Source: Acidobacteriaceae bacterium (GTDB lineage Bacteria > Acidobacteriota > Terriglobia > Bryobacterales > Bryobacteraceae). From it: 64,000 nucleotides of DNA. A program made the position numbers and the translations under genes. The notes under the pieces are model-generated. The model searched no databases. It saw only the letters and a program-made list of their open reading frames with translations, and had not been told where the DNA came from. Location: positions 20,578-84,577 of the forward strand of contig JAFAYL010000017.1 of NCBI GenBank assembly GCA_019240405.1, read 5' to 3'. Shown here piece by piece: positions 53,201 through 61,477 of the stretch. Each line of letters begins with the position of its first letter. Within the stretch, counting starts at the first letter, position 1.

Positions 53201-54000
53201 AGACCTGCCAAAGGGAGTTGGAAACGAGCTTAGGCGAACTCGCAGCCGACCATCAGGGGGCTGCTGAAGGATCCGCGCTCGAAGATCTCGAAAACAAGTA
53301 CGCGGATGTGCAGCGAAAGATTGAGGCTTTAGGGCCGGTGAATCCGCAAGCGCTCGAAGAATTTGAAGAAGCGCAACAAAGACAGGATTTCCTGAACGCC
53401 CAGCGGCAAGACTTACTTGATTCGATCCGCGATACTGAAAAAGCGATTCACCAGATTGACGACGAATCACGGAAACGGTTTACCGAGGCCTTTCACGCGA
53501 TCAACACGAATTTTCGCGAGATGTTCGCGACTCTTTTTGGTGGTGGGGTGGGAGAGATGCGCCTGAGCGACGAAGAGAATGTATCGGAATCGGGTATCGA
53601 TATTGTGGCCTCTCCGCCCGGGAAAAAGCTTCAAAATGTGCTGCTTCTCTCCGGCGGCGAGAAATCCTTAACCGCCATGGCCCTCTTAATGGCAATCTTT
53701 CAATACACCCCTAGTCCGTTTTGCGTTCTCGATGAGGTTGACGCTCCTCTTGATGAACCGAACATCGAGCGTTTAACAACTTTGCTGAAAGACATGTCCG
53801 CGCAGACTCAGTTCATCGTGATCACTCATGCAAAACGCACCATGGAGGCGGCGCAAACGCTGTACGGAGTGACGATGCAGGAACCGGGAGTTTCGAAGCT
53901 CGTTTCCGTGAAATTTGAGCCGTACGCAGAGAGGCCCATCGCTCCCGGCGTTCCTCGCATTTCAGACAAGGAAGTGCGCGAGCCGGCCTACCCGCGCTGA
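50266..54000 (+). CDS. smc: Chromosome segregation ATPase SMC
   Basis: 1244 residues, TTG start. Walker A in VAAIVGPNGCGKSNLSDAIS (about 24-43). Two long coiled-coil arms (about 170-515 and 690-1020) flank a hinge at about 525-670 (HFLQPVGVLADFLEVDSQ and AVSGGKKTGSGPLALKRE). The C-terminal head has the ABC signature LLLSGGEKSLTAMALLMAIF and Walker B FCVLDEVDAPLDEPN. It forms rings that organise and segregate chromosomes with ScpA/ScpB, which are not in this window. It converges on the Fsr gene, 12 bases apart, and is divergent from the secreted charged protein. Confidence 0.95.
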   Translation: MLKLKRVEVQGFKSFYDRTEMKFGGTGVAAIVGPNGCGKSNLSDAISWVLGEQSAKTLRGARMEDVIFAGTQDKKPLGMASVTMTLIPDEPPSESPDAKPLEHEQQAQLNGHRPHPSAEVFKTAERTGEITITRRLYRSGESEYLMNGKLARLRDIQDLFLGTGLGPESYAIIEQGRIGQILSNRPQDRRNVIEEAAGITKFKARKRLAESKLESAKQNLSRVFDILEEVTRQVNSLKRQAAKTKRYGELKVEAKSCLRQVISAKFRILERDAAKLAIELNLASSELESLYAEITEGEKRKSTRSEALYATERDLTEARRLAADLELESERLRGRLEYQAKQIQEIDRQSSGGQQELESLHARKRETAADLERRQSEFSMIEAEYATARLELEAKSKERIEIQTKLAEQERKLEGARQRVLELLTELSSLKHRITHSEAQLGTIDTQSADVSDEERRSAADLSRLESVRVEISERLTARQIQLNSTANERQAIETGLHDKRAEMSNSRQALERLRAEFSRVKARRDSLQDILHHRSYTTETVKRFFTAVEQANTHFLQPVGVLADFLEVDSQFEKAVEEFLHDELEYVIVRNWDEAERGLELMRADLNGRATFLVEESGPNARAPESREPSGESGIVTKLSDAVRFTNGISRAALHSLPRIANSYVVTDRAEARRLAMEYPDCWFLVSEGISYHGQAVSGGKKTGSGPLALKRELREISVLEADKERELNATETNFECLGHTIAELGEKLEHVRAHQQSQEKDMLAIDHESRKLAEELQRVRSKLSGARLQLQELSQAREEIHRNIERDREALQQVELVRTEQDQVLESARREESTLRARAAHAAEEHAILRANVASLEERQRSLIANRERLTSEIESFVTRTELLSSEMKRLSAERAQFISSNEEIDRKVIEVKDSISSAEQSADRLVLREAELRQQLRTLEDELKHARSTAQIALEKRSEVQVALARTEADLKHLDETCQRELETSLGELAADHQGAAEGSALEDLENKYADVQRKIEALGPVNPQALEEFEEAQQRQDFLNAQRQDLLDSIRDTEKAIHQIDDESRKRFTEAFHAINTNFREMFATLFGGGVGEMRLSDEENVSESGIDIVASPPGKKLQNVLLLSGGEKSLTAMALLMAIFQYTPSPFCVLDEVDAPLDEPNIERLTTLLKDMSAQTQFIVITHAKRTMEAAQTLYGVTMQEPGVSKLVSVKFEPYAERPIAPGVPRISDKEVREPAYPR

Positions 54001-54011
54001 AGACGAGCGCG

Positions 54012-55256
54012 TCAGGGTAGTGATTTCGATTGCCGCAGCCTCATTCTTTCCAGATCGGGCAAAAACCAAGTGAGAATCCCGATCGCAGGTAAAAACGAGC
54101 AGACATGATACACAAATCCGATGCTGGTCAAATCCGCCAGCTCTCCAAGCAGCGCCGCTCCGATGCCGGCCATCCCGAAGGCGAGCCCAAAGAAAAGTCC
54201 TGAGATCATCCCCACCTTTCCGGGAACCAAATCCTGGGCGTAAACGAGAATGGCGGAGAAGGCGGACGCCAGGATCACGCCGATGATGGCGCTCAGAACA
54301 CCTGTCCAGAACAGGTTCGCGTAGGGCAAAGCCAGAGTGAACGGAAGTACACCGAGAATCGAACACCAGATGACATACTTGCGGCCGAAGCGGTCGCCCA
54401 CGGGTCCGCCGAGAATTGTACCGGCGGCAATTGCACCCAGGAAAATGAATAAATGTAGTTGTGCATTCCGCACAGAAACATGAAACTTGCTCATCAAATA
54501 AAACGTGTAGTAGCTGGTAAGGCTGACTAGGTAGAAGTACTTCGAAAAGATCAGCGCGATCAAAACGGCAATGGATAGTGTGATTTTCTTTGAGAACAAC
54601 ATCGCGTGGCCTGCAGTAGGATGAGTACGCGCCCGGGGTGTTCTCGCTGGATTCCTTTTGTACCAGACGCCGACTTGCGTCAGAACCAGGATCGCCACGA
54701 TAGCGCCGAGTGAAAACCAGGCGACGCTAGATCGTCCCCTCGGAAGAACAACAAAGGCTGCAAGCAACGGGCCCAATGATGAACCCGTATTCCCACCCAC
54801 CTGAAAAACCGATTGCGCAAGGCCAGGCTGCAACCCCGCCGCCATACGCGCCACCCGCGACGATTCGGGATGAAACACCGCTGACCCGGTGCCCACCAGC
54901 GCGGCTGCTATCAGGAGCATCAAAAAATCAGTCGCCACTGACAAAAGGATCAGCCCGAGTAGCGTCAGCCCCATTCCGACAGGCAATGAAAAGGGTTTCG
55001 GCCGCATGTCGGTGTAATAGCCGACGAATGGCTGCAGAAGAGATGCGGTGGCCTGAAAGGTTAACGTGATGAGCCCAAGTTGTGCAAAGGTTAGCTGAAA
55101 CGATGTCTTCAGGATCGGGTAGATAGCTGGTATCAGCGATTGAAGCATGTCATTCAACAGATGGCAGAAACTGATCGCTACCAAAATCCTGAAGACTGTG
55201 TTCTGTCCAATATTTTTGTGAGTTTCGGCGGCGAGGCCCGTTGTGTTCGTCCGCAT
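54012..55256 (-). CDS. MFS transporter, fosmidomycin-resistance (Fsr) family
   Basis: 414 residues with about 12 membrane helices. The Fsr-like opening FCHLLNDMLQSLIPAIYPIL and FVGYYTDMRPKPFSLPVGMG, then GTGSAVFHPESSRVARMAAG and SVFQVGGNTGSSLGPLLAAF, are diagnostic of the family. The second half has FGRKYVIWCSILGVLPFTLA. E. coli Fsr exports fosmidomycin, an inhibitor of the MEP pathway; natural substrates of most homologues are unknown. The gene lies about 5 kb from ispH of the same pathway, which may be chance. Monocistronic and convergent with smc. Confidence 0.88.
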   Translation of the reverse strand: MRTNTTGLAAETHKNIGQNTVFRILVAISFCHLLNDMLQSLIPAIYPILKTSFQLTFAQLGLITLTFQATASLLQPFVGYYTDMRPKPFSLPVGMGLTLLGLILLSVATDFLMLLIAAALVGTGSAVFHPESSRVARMAAGLQPGLAQSVFQVGGNTGSSLGPLLAAFVVLPRGRSSVAWFSLGAIVAILVLTQVGVWYKRNPARTPRARTHPTAGHAMLFSKKITLSIAVLIALIFSKYFYLVSLTSYYTFYLMSKFHVSVRNAQLHLFIFLGAIAAGTILGGPVGDRFGRKYVIWCSILGVLPFTLALPYANLFWTGVLSAIIGVILASAFSAILVYAQDLVPGKVGMISGLFFGLAFGMAGIGAALLGELADLTSIGFVYHVCSFLPAIGILTWFLPDLERMRLRQSKSLP

Positions 55257-55367
55257 CTAATTTGTTGTTTCCGCCGCTCCTAACGAAATCTTTTCATATG
55301 GCTTCGTCCCGACTTACCGCGTCCTGTGTGTAACGAAATCCATTCTCGCGAACGTCTTCAGATACGA

Positions 55368-55955
55368 ATGAAACTCTGGACGAAAGCGATTCTCTGCGGA
55401 ACTATCAGCATAGCGGCCCTGCTCTCCGCACAGGAGTTCAAGGTTGGCTCCCAGGTCACGGATTTCCGGATCAATCAACTCGACGGCACAGCCGTCCAAT
55501 TCTCCGCGATCAAAAGCAGCAGTGTAACGGTTCTTATGTTCATCTCCGTGCAATGTCCCGTTTCAAACTCGTACAACGAACGGATGAACGCCTTGTATCG
55601 CGATTATTCGCCGAAAGGCGTCAAATTCATCGCCATTAACGCGAATAGCGCGGAGTCTCCGTCGGCTGTCCTTGAACATGCGCGCGCCCACAACTTTAGC
55701 TTCCCGGTTTACAAGGATCAAAACAATTCGGTAGCCGATGAGTTTGGCGCAACCGTAACGCCCGAGACCTATGTCATCGATTCAACCGCGACGATCCGCT
55801 ATCACGGGTCGATTGACGACTCCATGAAGGAATCGCGAGTCACAACGCAGCGGTTAAGATTGGCGCTAGATGCAGTTCTTGCCGGCAAAGAGCCGTCACA
55901 GACCGAAACGAAAGCGTTCGGCTGCAGCATCAAACGTGTTTCCAAAAGCTCATGA
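55368..55955 (+). CDS. Exported redoxin (AhpC/TSA-like thioredoxin-fold) protein
   Basis: 195 residues from the ATG at 55368. Signal peptide MKLWTKAILCGTISIAALLS, then FKVGSQVTDFRINQLDGTAV. The active-site segment is VLMFISVQCPVSNSYNERMN with a single CPxS-type Cys, and the cis-proline loop is GATVTPETYVIDSTAT. A C-terminal Cys in TKAFGCSIKRV is a usual feature of this subfamily and may resolve a disulfide. Likely a periplasmic thiol peroxidase-like or reductase protein. Its stop overlaps the start of the next thioredoxin gene (ATGA), so the two are coupled. Confidence 0.82.
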   Translation: MKLWTKAILCGTISIAALLSAQEFKVGSQVTDFRINQLDGTAVQFSAIKSSSVTVLMFISVQCPVSNSYNERMNALYRDYSPKGVKFIAINANSAESPSAVLEHARAHNFSFPVYKDQNNSVADEFGATVTPETYVIDSTATIRYHGSIDDSMKESRVTTQRLRLALDAVLAGKEPSQTETKAFGCSIKRVSKSS

Positions 55956-56434
55956 CACGACGCGCTTGCCTCCTCTCTCTCGCTGCTTCTCCGGCTTGCC
56001 TCCTCGCAGGTACGAGCACTCTCATTCCGCTGGGTGAGCAAGCATTCCACCAAATGGTCGCCCGGCATCGCGGGAAGGTTCTACTGGTCGATTTTTGGGC
56101 CACTTGGTGCGGTGGTTGTCGCGAAGAGATGCCAAAACTAGTCACGCTCTACTCATCAGAACGCAAGAACGATTTCAGCTTCGTCACAATATCGTGTGAC
56201 GAACCGGAGCAGGCAGCAGCCGCGATCTCGTTTCTCGAAAAACAAAGCGCCCCGGCTCCGTACTATCTCAAGAGCGCGAAAAACGACGACCAGTTCATAA
56301 GCGCAATTGATCCGAAGTGGAGTGGAGCGTTGCCGGCACTTTTTTTGTTTGATCGCACCGGCCAAAAGGTGAATTCGTTCATCGGCGAAACAGACATACA
56401 GCAATTGAAAGTCTCAATCGACAAGCTTCTTTAA
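55952..56434 (+). CDS. TlpA-family thioredoxin-like protein
   Basis: 160 residues, overlapping the preceding gene by 4 bases. The N-terminus MTRRACLLSLAASPACLLAG contains a twin-Arg pair and hydrophobic stretch; it could be a signal peptide. The thioredoxin active site is LVDFWATWCGGCREEMPKLV and the cis-Pro segment WSGALPALFLFDRTG. WCGGC replaces the more common WCGPC. It likely reduces or recycles the neighbouring redoxin in the periplasm; that pairing is inference from coupling. Confidence 0.85.
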   Translation: MTRRACLLSLAASPACLLAGTSTLIPLGEQAFHQMVARHRGKVLLVDFWATWCGGCREEMPKLVTLYSSERKNDFSFVTISCDEPEQAAAAISFLEKQSAPAPYYLKSAKNDDQFISAIDPKWSGALPALFLFDRTGQKVNSFIGETDIQQLKVSIDKLL

Positions 56435-56515
56435 GCTATCGACGCACGCTATTAGGGCGCACCCACTCGGACTGTTTTCCTCCTCCTTGTTATCCTATGC
56501 ACCACGGCTTTTTAT

Positions 56516-58012
56516 ATGCGCCCGCTTCCGCGTTCGCTCCCGCGCATCTGCGTAGCTCTCGGCTTCCCGACACCGGGCGAACTAAGTCGCGCCGCCGTTC
56601 TCGAATACAAAGAAGGCAACACTTTTCTCGAACTTCGGCTCGATCATCTGCGGGACCCCTCGACCGGCATAAGCCTGATACGCTCGTTTCACAAGCGCTA
56701 TCCGGACGCCCACATTCTGGCCACGTGCCGGCATCAGCAGAATAGAGGTCAATTCCCCGGCACGCTAGAGCAGCAGCTTTCAATTCTTCAAAACGCGGCC
56801 AAAGCTGGTGCTTGTGTTTTGGACCTGGAAATCGAGTCGGCCGAGCGCGCCAAGACCGCGCTTGCTGTGCTAAACGACTCAGCTGCTCTGATCGTTTCCC
56901 ACCATAATTTTCAGAACACTCGGGGGCTTGGGCACGTGCTACTGCGGCTTCAGCGCGTTCCAGCAGCGGCCTACAAAATCGCGACCACCGCTTGTAAACC
57001 CAGTGACAATCTCCGGCTGCTTCAATTTGCTCGCGAACACCGCGCACCCCCGCTCATCGTGCTTGCCATGTCGGACATCGGAGTCGCCAGTCGGGTATTA
57101 GGACCGTCCGTTGGTTGCCTCTATACATATGCGGCGCCAATTGCCGGGAACGGAACCGCACCCGGCCAGCTCTCCGCAAGATTAATGCGCACCCTGTTTC
57201 GTTGTGAAAAACTGACCAGGCAGACGCGCATATACGGCATCATCGCGGACCCCGTCGCGCACTCGAAGTCGCCGCATGTTCACAATCGCGCCTTTCAAGC
57301 TAGGCGTCTAGACTCTGTTTATCTTCCATTCCTGGTTTCGAGCTCTTGTTTGAAGGACTGGATGTCACTTGCGACAAATCTGCCCGTCGCCGGCTTCAGC
57401 GTCACGCTTCCTCATAAACAGCGCATCCTACGTTATCTAGATGTTGTCGAACCGCTGGCCAAGCGCATCGGCGCCGTCAACACTGTTTGGCGAAGAGCTG
57501 GAAAATGGCGCGGCACGAATACCGATGCTGAAGGCGTTCTTAAGCCCCTTTCGCGTCAAGTACACCTTGCGCACGCTTCCATCTTAATTGCTGGTTATGG
57601 AGGTGCTGCGCGAGCAGCCGCATTCGCACTCGCGGATGCCGGTGCAAAACTTAGCATCACTGGCCGTAACGTGAAGAGGGCCCATGCGCTCGCACAGGCT
57701 GTACGGGCCGAGACTGTGGCGTTCAAAGATGCGCAAGGGCGCCACTATGACGCGCTGTTGAACGCTACGCCGGTTGGCATGTACCCCAATGAAAATGACT
57801 GTTTGTTCCGGGATGTAATTCCTGCTTCCGTCGTTCTTGATATGGTCTACGCTCCACGCGAAACTCTCCTCTTGAGGCGAGCGAAGGACCAAGGCGCAAA
57901 GGCGATTTACGGTTCGGAGATGCTCCTCGAACAGGCAGCATCCCAGTTCGAAATCTGGACTGGTGAATCCGCGCCTCGGGGCGCCATGCAAGCGGCTCTC
58001 GAACAGAGTTGA
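56516..58012 (+). CDS. aroDE: Fused type I 3-dehydroquinate dehydratase and shikimate dehydrogenase
   Basis: 498 residues. The N-terminal part (about 1-225) is AroD type I, with the Schiff-base Lys in PAAAYKIATTACKPSDNLRL and the catalytic His in ALIVSHHNFQNTRGLGH. The C-terminal part (about 235-498) is AroE: YGIIADPVAHSKSPHVHNRA, FSVTLPHKQRILRYLDVV, GAVNTVWRRAGKWRGTNTDA, the NADP-binding IAGYGGAARAAAFALADAGA, and LNATPVGMYPNE. It carries out steps 3 and 4 of the shikimate pathway. The same fusion is known from plants and some bacteria. No other aro gene is adjacent. Confidence 0.93.
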   Translation: MRPLPRSLPRICVALGFPTPGELSRAAVLEYKEGNTFLELRLDHLRDPSTGISLIRSFHKRYPDAHILATCRHQQNRGQFPGTLEQQLSILQNAAKAGACVLDLEIESAERAKTALAVLNDSAALIVSHHNFQNTRGLGHVLLRLQRVPAAAYKIATTACKPSDNLRLLQFAREHRAPPLIVLAMSDIGVASRVLGPSVGCLYTYAAPIAGNGTAPGQLSARLMRTLFRCEKLTRQTRIYGIIADPVAHSKSPHVHNRAFQARRLDSVYLPFLVSSSCLKDWMSLATNLPVAGFSVTLPHKQRILRYLDVVEPLAKRIGAVNTVWRRAGKWRGTNTDAEGVLKPLSRQVHLAHASILIAGYGGAARAAAFALADAGAKLSITGRNVKRAHALAQAVRAETVAFKDAQGRHYDALLNATPVGMYPNENDCLFRDVIPASVVLDMVYAPRETLLLRRAKDQGAKAIYGSEMLLEQAASQFEIWTGESAPRGAMQAALEQS

Positions 58013-58064
58013 AGTGAGGCAACCGGATGGAAGTTTGGTCGGGGCGCGCAATCGATCTTCCTTG

Positions 58065-58322
58065 ATGCGCTTACGATCGGGGCTGAAGAAGGCGGACATC
58101 GCCAAGCCAATGCACGGCCTCGGCTCCGGCGCGTTTGAAATCGCACTCGCCTTTCGGGGCGATGCTTTTCGGCTTATCTACGTCATTCAAGTCGCCGACG
58201 ACGTCTGGGTACTTCATGTGTTTCAAAAGAAATCGAAGCAGGGCATCAAGACACCCAAGCACGAGGTGGATCTGACTAAGGATCGTTTGTCAATCCTTAA
58301 CCTGCTCGGGGTCACGTGTTGA
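58065..58322 (+). pseudogene. Truncated RelE/Gp49-like toxin remnant
   Basis: 85 residues from the ATG at 58065. It contains the C-terminal two thirds of the phage Gp49/HigB-like (RelE superfamily) toxin domain: KADIAKPMHGLGSGAFEIAL, FRGDAFRLIYVIQVADDVWV, LHVFQKKSKQGIKTPKHEVD and TKDRLSILNLL. Full members have some 25-30 residues more at the N-terminus. In the 60 bases before the ATG, other frames read pieces such as VWSGRAIDLP and DALTIGAEEGGHR that look like the missing part in wrong frames. No antitoxin (usually an Xre-type gene downstream) is found. Most likely a decaying toxin, though a short active form cannot be excluded. Confidence 0.55.
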
Positions 58323-58544
58323 AGTAAAACTCCGGGTCCGTCCTCTCAAACAGTTGCCAAACAAGGCGGCTTGAATGGATGGAACTGGTACGCCGCTGGA
58401 AGATGAGGCGACCGTTGTAACGATAGAGGCGCTAACGGCGACTGGTTGACGACTTGCAATCCCTATCGTAATCGCTAGTGTGCAAGCTTGGTAGGCTGGA
58501 CGAGATGCGCGGATTATGCTCGCGCAGGTCCGACAGGAAACCCC

Positions 58545-59591
58545 ATGCCGGCGATAGAAGTTGATCTTCTGAGCGATACCGTCACCCGCCCCACGCGCGC
58601 GATGCGCCGGTTCATGTGCGAAGCGGAGGTCGGCGACGAGCAAACGTTCGAGGATCCGACCGTCAACACGCTGCAGGAAATGGTTGCCGAGTTGCTTGGC
58701 AAGGAAGCCGCGCTGTTTCTTCCATCTGGCACGATGTGTAATGAGATTGCGCTGCGTGTGCACTGCCGGCCAGGCGACGAGATGATCGCACATCGCACCG
58801 CGCATCCCATCCACTACGAGACCGGTGGCCCCGCGGCGCTCGCAGGCGTAAACGTGAACGCGCTTGATGGCGCACGCGGGCAATATGACGAGGACTCGGT
58901 AGCGGCGGCGATCCGACCAGATAGCCGCTATATGCCGATGAGCCGGCTTCTCTGGGTGGAGCAGACCAGCAATCTGGGTGGCGGCTCAATCTGGCCGCTC
59001 GCGCGGATCGCGGCAGTCACTCAGGTCGCGCGGGCACGGGGCATGCGCACGCACCTCGATGGCGCGCGGCTCATGAACGCCGTCGTGGCGAGTGGCATCG
59101 CTGCCCGTGAGTACGCAAAGCCTTTTGACTCGGCGTGGATCGACTTCACCAAAGGGCTCGGCGCCCCGGTTGGCGCAGCGCTTGCCGGTTCCCGTGAGTT
59201 CATCGCGGAGGCGTGGCGGCTCAAGCAGCAGATGGGCGGGGCGATGCGCCAGGCGGGGATCATCGCCGCCGGCGGAATATTCGCGCTGCGTCACCACGTA
59301 AGCCGGCTGGCCGAAGACCATGCCCATGCGCGGCGGCTTGCCGAAGGTCTCTCGAGACTCCCCGGTGTGGTGCTCGATCCGGCATCCGTCGAAACCAATA
59401 TTGTGATCTTCGAGCTGAACGGCAGCGAGGATGCAACGGGGATGGTCGCAGCGCTTCGTGCGCGGGGCGTTCGGATGCTCGCGATGGGACCAAGGACCGT
59501 CCGCGCCGTCACTCATCTTGATGTCGCGGCGCCACAGATCGAGCGCGCGCTAGAGGCGGCAGCGTACGCTCTCAGCGAAGCAACGCGATGA
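58545..59591 (+). CDS. Low-specificity threonine aldolase-like PLP enzyme
   Basis: 348 residues from the ATG at 58545 (frame open to 58488). Fold-type I PLP enzyme of the threonine aldolase/beta-eliminating lyase family: IEVDLLSDTVTRPTRAMRRF, GKEAALFLPSGTMCNEIALR, HLDGARLMNAVVASG and the PLP-lysine segment WIDFTKGLGAPVGAALAG. It splits L-threonine or allo-threonine to glycine and acetaldehyde. The gene looks more GC-rich and Arg(CGC)-rich than its neighbours by eye, and it follows the toxin remnant, so transfer from another lineage is possible. Monocistronic and convergent with the phosphatase gene. Confidence 0.88.
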   Translation: MPAIEVDLLSDTVTRPTRAMRRFMCEAEVGDEQTFEDPTVNTLQEMVAELLGKEAALFLPSGTMCNEIALRVHCRPGDEMIAHRTAHPIHYETGGPAALAGVNVNALDGARGQYDEDSVAAAIRPDSRYMPMSRLLWVEQTSNLGGGSIWPLARIAAVTQVARARGMRTHLDGARLMNAVVASGIAAREYAKPFDSAWIDFTKGLGAPVGAALAGSREFIAEAWRLKQQMGGAMRQAGIIAAGGIFALRHHVSRLAEDHAHARRLAEGLSRLPGVVLDPASVETNIVIFELNGSEDATGMVAALRARGVRMLAMGPRTVRAVTHLDVAAPQIERALEAAAYALSEATR

Positions 59592-59628
59592 GCGCCATGA
59601 AGGCGTCCCATGGGACCCCGTCCCTCAG

Positions 59629-61290
59629 CTATAGCCGCCGTACCGCTACGGCAGTCATGTCATCGAGGGCAGCCGCCGGGCCGGCGAATGATGATAGTTC
59701 CGTCTTGAGTTCTTCGATAAATTCAGCAGCCGCCTGCTGCGGTTCTCTTTTCATCAGCGCGATCAGACGCTGGTCGCCAAACTCTTCATCGCGATCCGAA
59801 TTGCGGGCTTCCGTGATCCCGTCGCTGAAAAGAACTAACAACTCATCCGTATCCAGCCGGCACGCCCTTTCCTCATACGTTCCGCCAGCGAGGATGCCCA
59901 GGACCATGCCCGTCGCTCCCAGCCGTTCTACTTCCTGGTTCTTATGAAGCAGTAGTGGCGGGTTGTGTCCGGCGTTGCAATACCGCATTTCTCCCGTTGC
60001 CGGATCAAGTACACCGACAAACAGGGAAATGAAACAATTATTCGGGCAATTGGCCGCAGTGATCCGATTCAGGCGAGCTACTTGCTTCGCAAGCTCGTCC
60101 GGTTTCTCAAACAGCACCTGCATCCGCGCCTGCAGGCTCGACATCAGTAGCGCCGCTGGCATACCCTTGCCTGAAACATCGGCGATCACAATTGTTATGC
60201 GCCCGTCGGCGTAACGGAGAAAATCGTAGTAATCTCCACCCACCGTTCGACATGGCGTGTTGTACACCGCCAGATCAAGACCGGCTACGTCCGGGGTTTT
60301 CACAGGCAGCAGGCTGCGTTGAATTTCTGCCGCCCGCTCGAGTTCCCGATCCAACAATCTTTTCGCTTGCTCCGCTTCTATGAGCCGCGCGTGCTCGATA
60401 CGAATTGCCGCGATGTTCGCCATCACCGTGAGCAGATTCAAATCTTCAACCGTGAATTTGCGGATCAACTCCGGCGAATCGAGATAAATCAAGCCGATCA
60501 CCTCTTCGCCGGTTTGCAAAGGTACGACCAAAAAACTCCGAATCTGTTGCGTGATGATGCTTTGCTGGTGTGCAAAAGCGGCATCCAGAGCGGCGTCAGA
60601 AACCAGCAGCGACGTTGGCTGATCGAGGACGCGATCTCGGACCGCAGTGCTGATCCGGAGATTCTCGCCTCGAATGGCGCGGCTCCTGAGATTGCCGCCG
60701 GCTTCGCGTGTCATGACAACGCCGCGCGAAGCTTTCACCGCTTCGAGTGAAAGATCCAGAATCAGTTGGAATAGATCTTCGAGCGATGAATGTCCGGCCA
60801 GTTCCCGGCCCGCGCGCACCAATGCTCCCAGGTGCACGTTCCCCAGCGTCGGCTGTCCAGCCAGGTCTGTGCTTTTTTCTAAAGCCGATTTGAGATCAAC
60901 GGATACGGAAGCTGCCGCAAGCTCCGGTTCCGCAACGAAAACGACCTCGTGAGTTTTGGCGTCTCTCAGATCCTCGTGCGCGGCATATCGAATCGTGAGA
61001 TGGCCGGCGGTGATTTGGTCGCCGTCTGTCAGGCACACTGCCGTCGTAATCCGCGCACCATTCACGCGCGTGCCGTTGCGGCTACCGGCATCCCGAACCG
61101 TCCAGCCCTCAGCCGTGTTTTCAAAAACCAGGTGCTCTCGCGATAGGGCCTGATCGGCGGGAAACGACAGTTCGTTTACAGAAGAGCGCCCGACGCGATA
61201 ACGATCCCCATCCAAATGGACGCGGGCAGTTTCTAGGCCGGGTGAATCAATGATCAACTCGCGCGCTGCGGCTGCCGTGCTTCCCGGCAT
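59629..61290 (-). CDS. FHA-GAF-SpoIIE (PP2C-like) serine phosphatase
   Basis: 553 residues. The order is FHA domain (about 10-105; YRVGRSSVNELSFPADQALS and GSRNGTRVNGARI), GAF domain (about 175-325; VIGLIYLDSPELIRKF), short helix LLDRELERAAEIQRSLLP, then the SpoIIE phosphatase domain (about 345-553; GGDYYDFLRYADGRITIVIA, DVSGKGMPAALLMSSLQARM, LLVLFSDGITEARNSDRDEE). The metal-binding Asp residues are present. FHA binds phosphothreonine, so the enzyme may act on kinase-phosphorylated targets. It is divergent from a Ser/Thr kinase gene 187 bases away, a likely partner. Confidence 0.9.
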   Translation of the reverse strand: MPGSTAAAARELIIDSPGLETARVHLDGDRYRVGRSSVNELSFPADQALSREHLVFENTAEGWTVRDAGSRNGTRVNGARITTAVCLTDGDQITAGHLTIRYAAHEDLRDAKTHEVVFVAEPELAAASVSVDLKSALEKSTDLAGQPTLGNVHLGALVRAGRELAGHSSLEDLFQLILDLSLEAVKASRGVVMTREAGGNLRSRAIRGENLRISTAVRDRVLDQPTSLLVSDAALDAAFAHQQSIITQQIRSFLVVPLQTGEEVIGLIYLDSPELIRKFTVEDLNLLTVMANIAAIRIEHARLIEAEQAKRLLDRELERAAEIQRSLLPVKTPDVAGLDLAVYNTPCRTVGGDYYDFLRYADGRITIVIADVSGKGMPAALLMSSLQARMQVLFEKPDELAKQVARLNRITAANCPNNCFISLFVGVLDPATGEMRYCNAGHNPPLLLHKNQEVERLGATGMVLGILAGGTYEERACRLDTDELLVLFSDGITEARNSDRDEEFGDQRLIALMKREPQQAAAEFIEELKTELSSFAGPAAALDDMTAVAVRRL

Positions 61291-61477
61291 TCCACAAGAG
61301 TAACTCGAGCTTTCGGCCTACACCTTTCTTTGGGGTACCTTGGGTACCGCCGTCAAAGTGTACCAGTACTTCATGAAAGCATGAAGATTTTGTCTTCGTC
61401 AGTCCATAACTGCGGCCCTTTTTTGCGCGTTTTTCCTGCTAGACTGATGCAGCATCATCTCGGAAGCTTGCCATCCG
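61291..61477. promoter_or_regulatory. Intergenic region with repeats between phosphatase and kinase genes
   Basis: The 187-base gap contains two copies of the palindromic core GGGTACC (61333-61339 and 61342-61348) and an inverted repeat CTTCATG-AAAG-CATGAAG (61369-61386). These could be operators for a shared regulator of the divergent promoters. No ribosome-binding site stands out before the kinase ATG. A long TTTT-type terminator is not seen. Confidence 0.35.

Noticed and set aside
58290..58883. Minus-strand frame of about 197 codons opposite the aldolase start and the gap before it
   Set aside because: It is mostly the antisense of the threonine aldolase coding region, is rich in Arg/His/Cys, and has no recognisable domain or ribosome-binding site.
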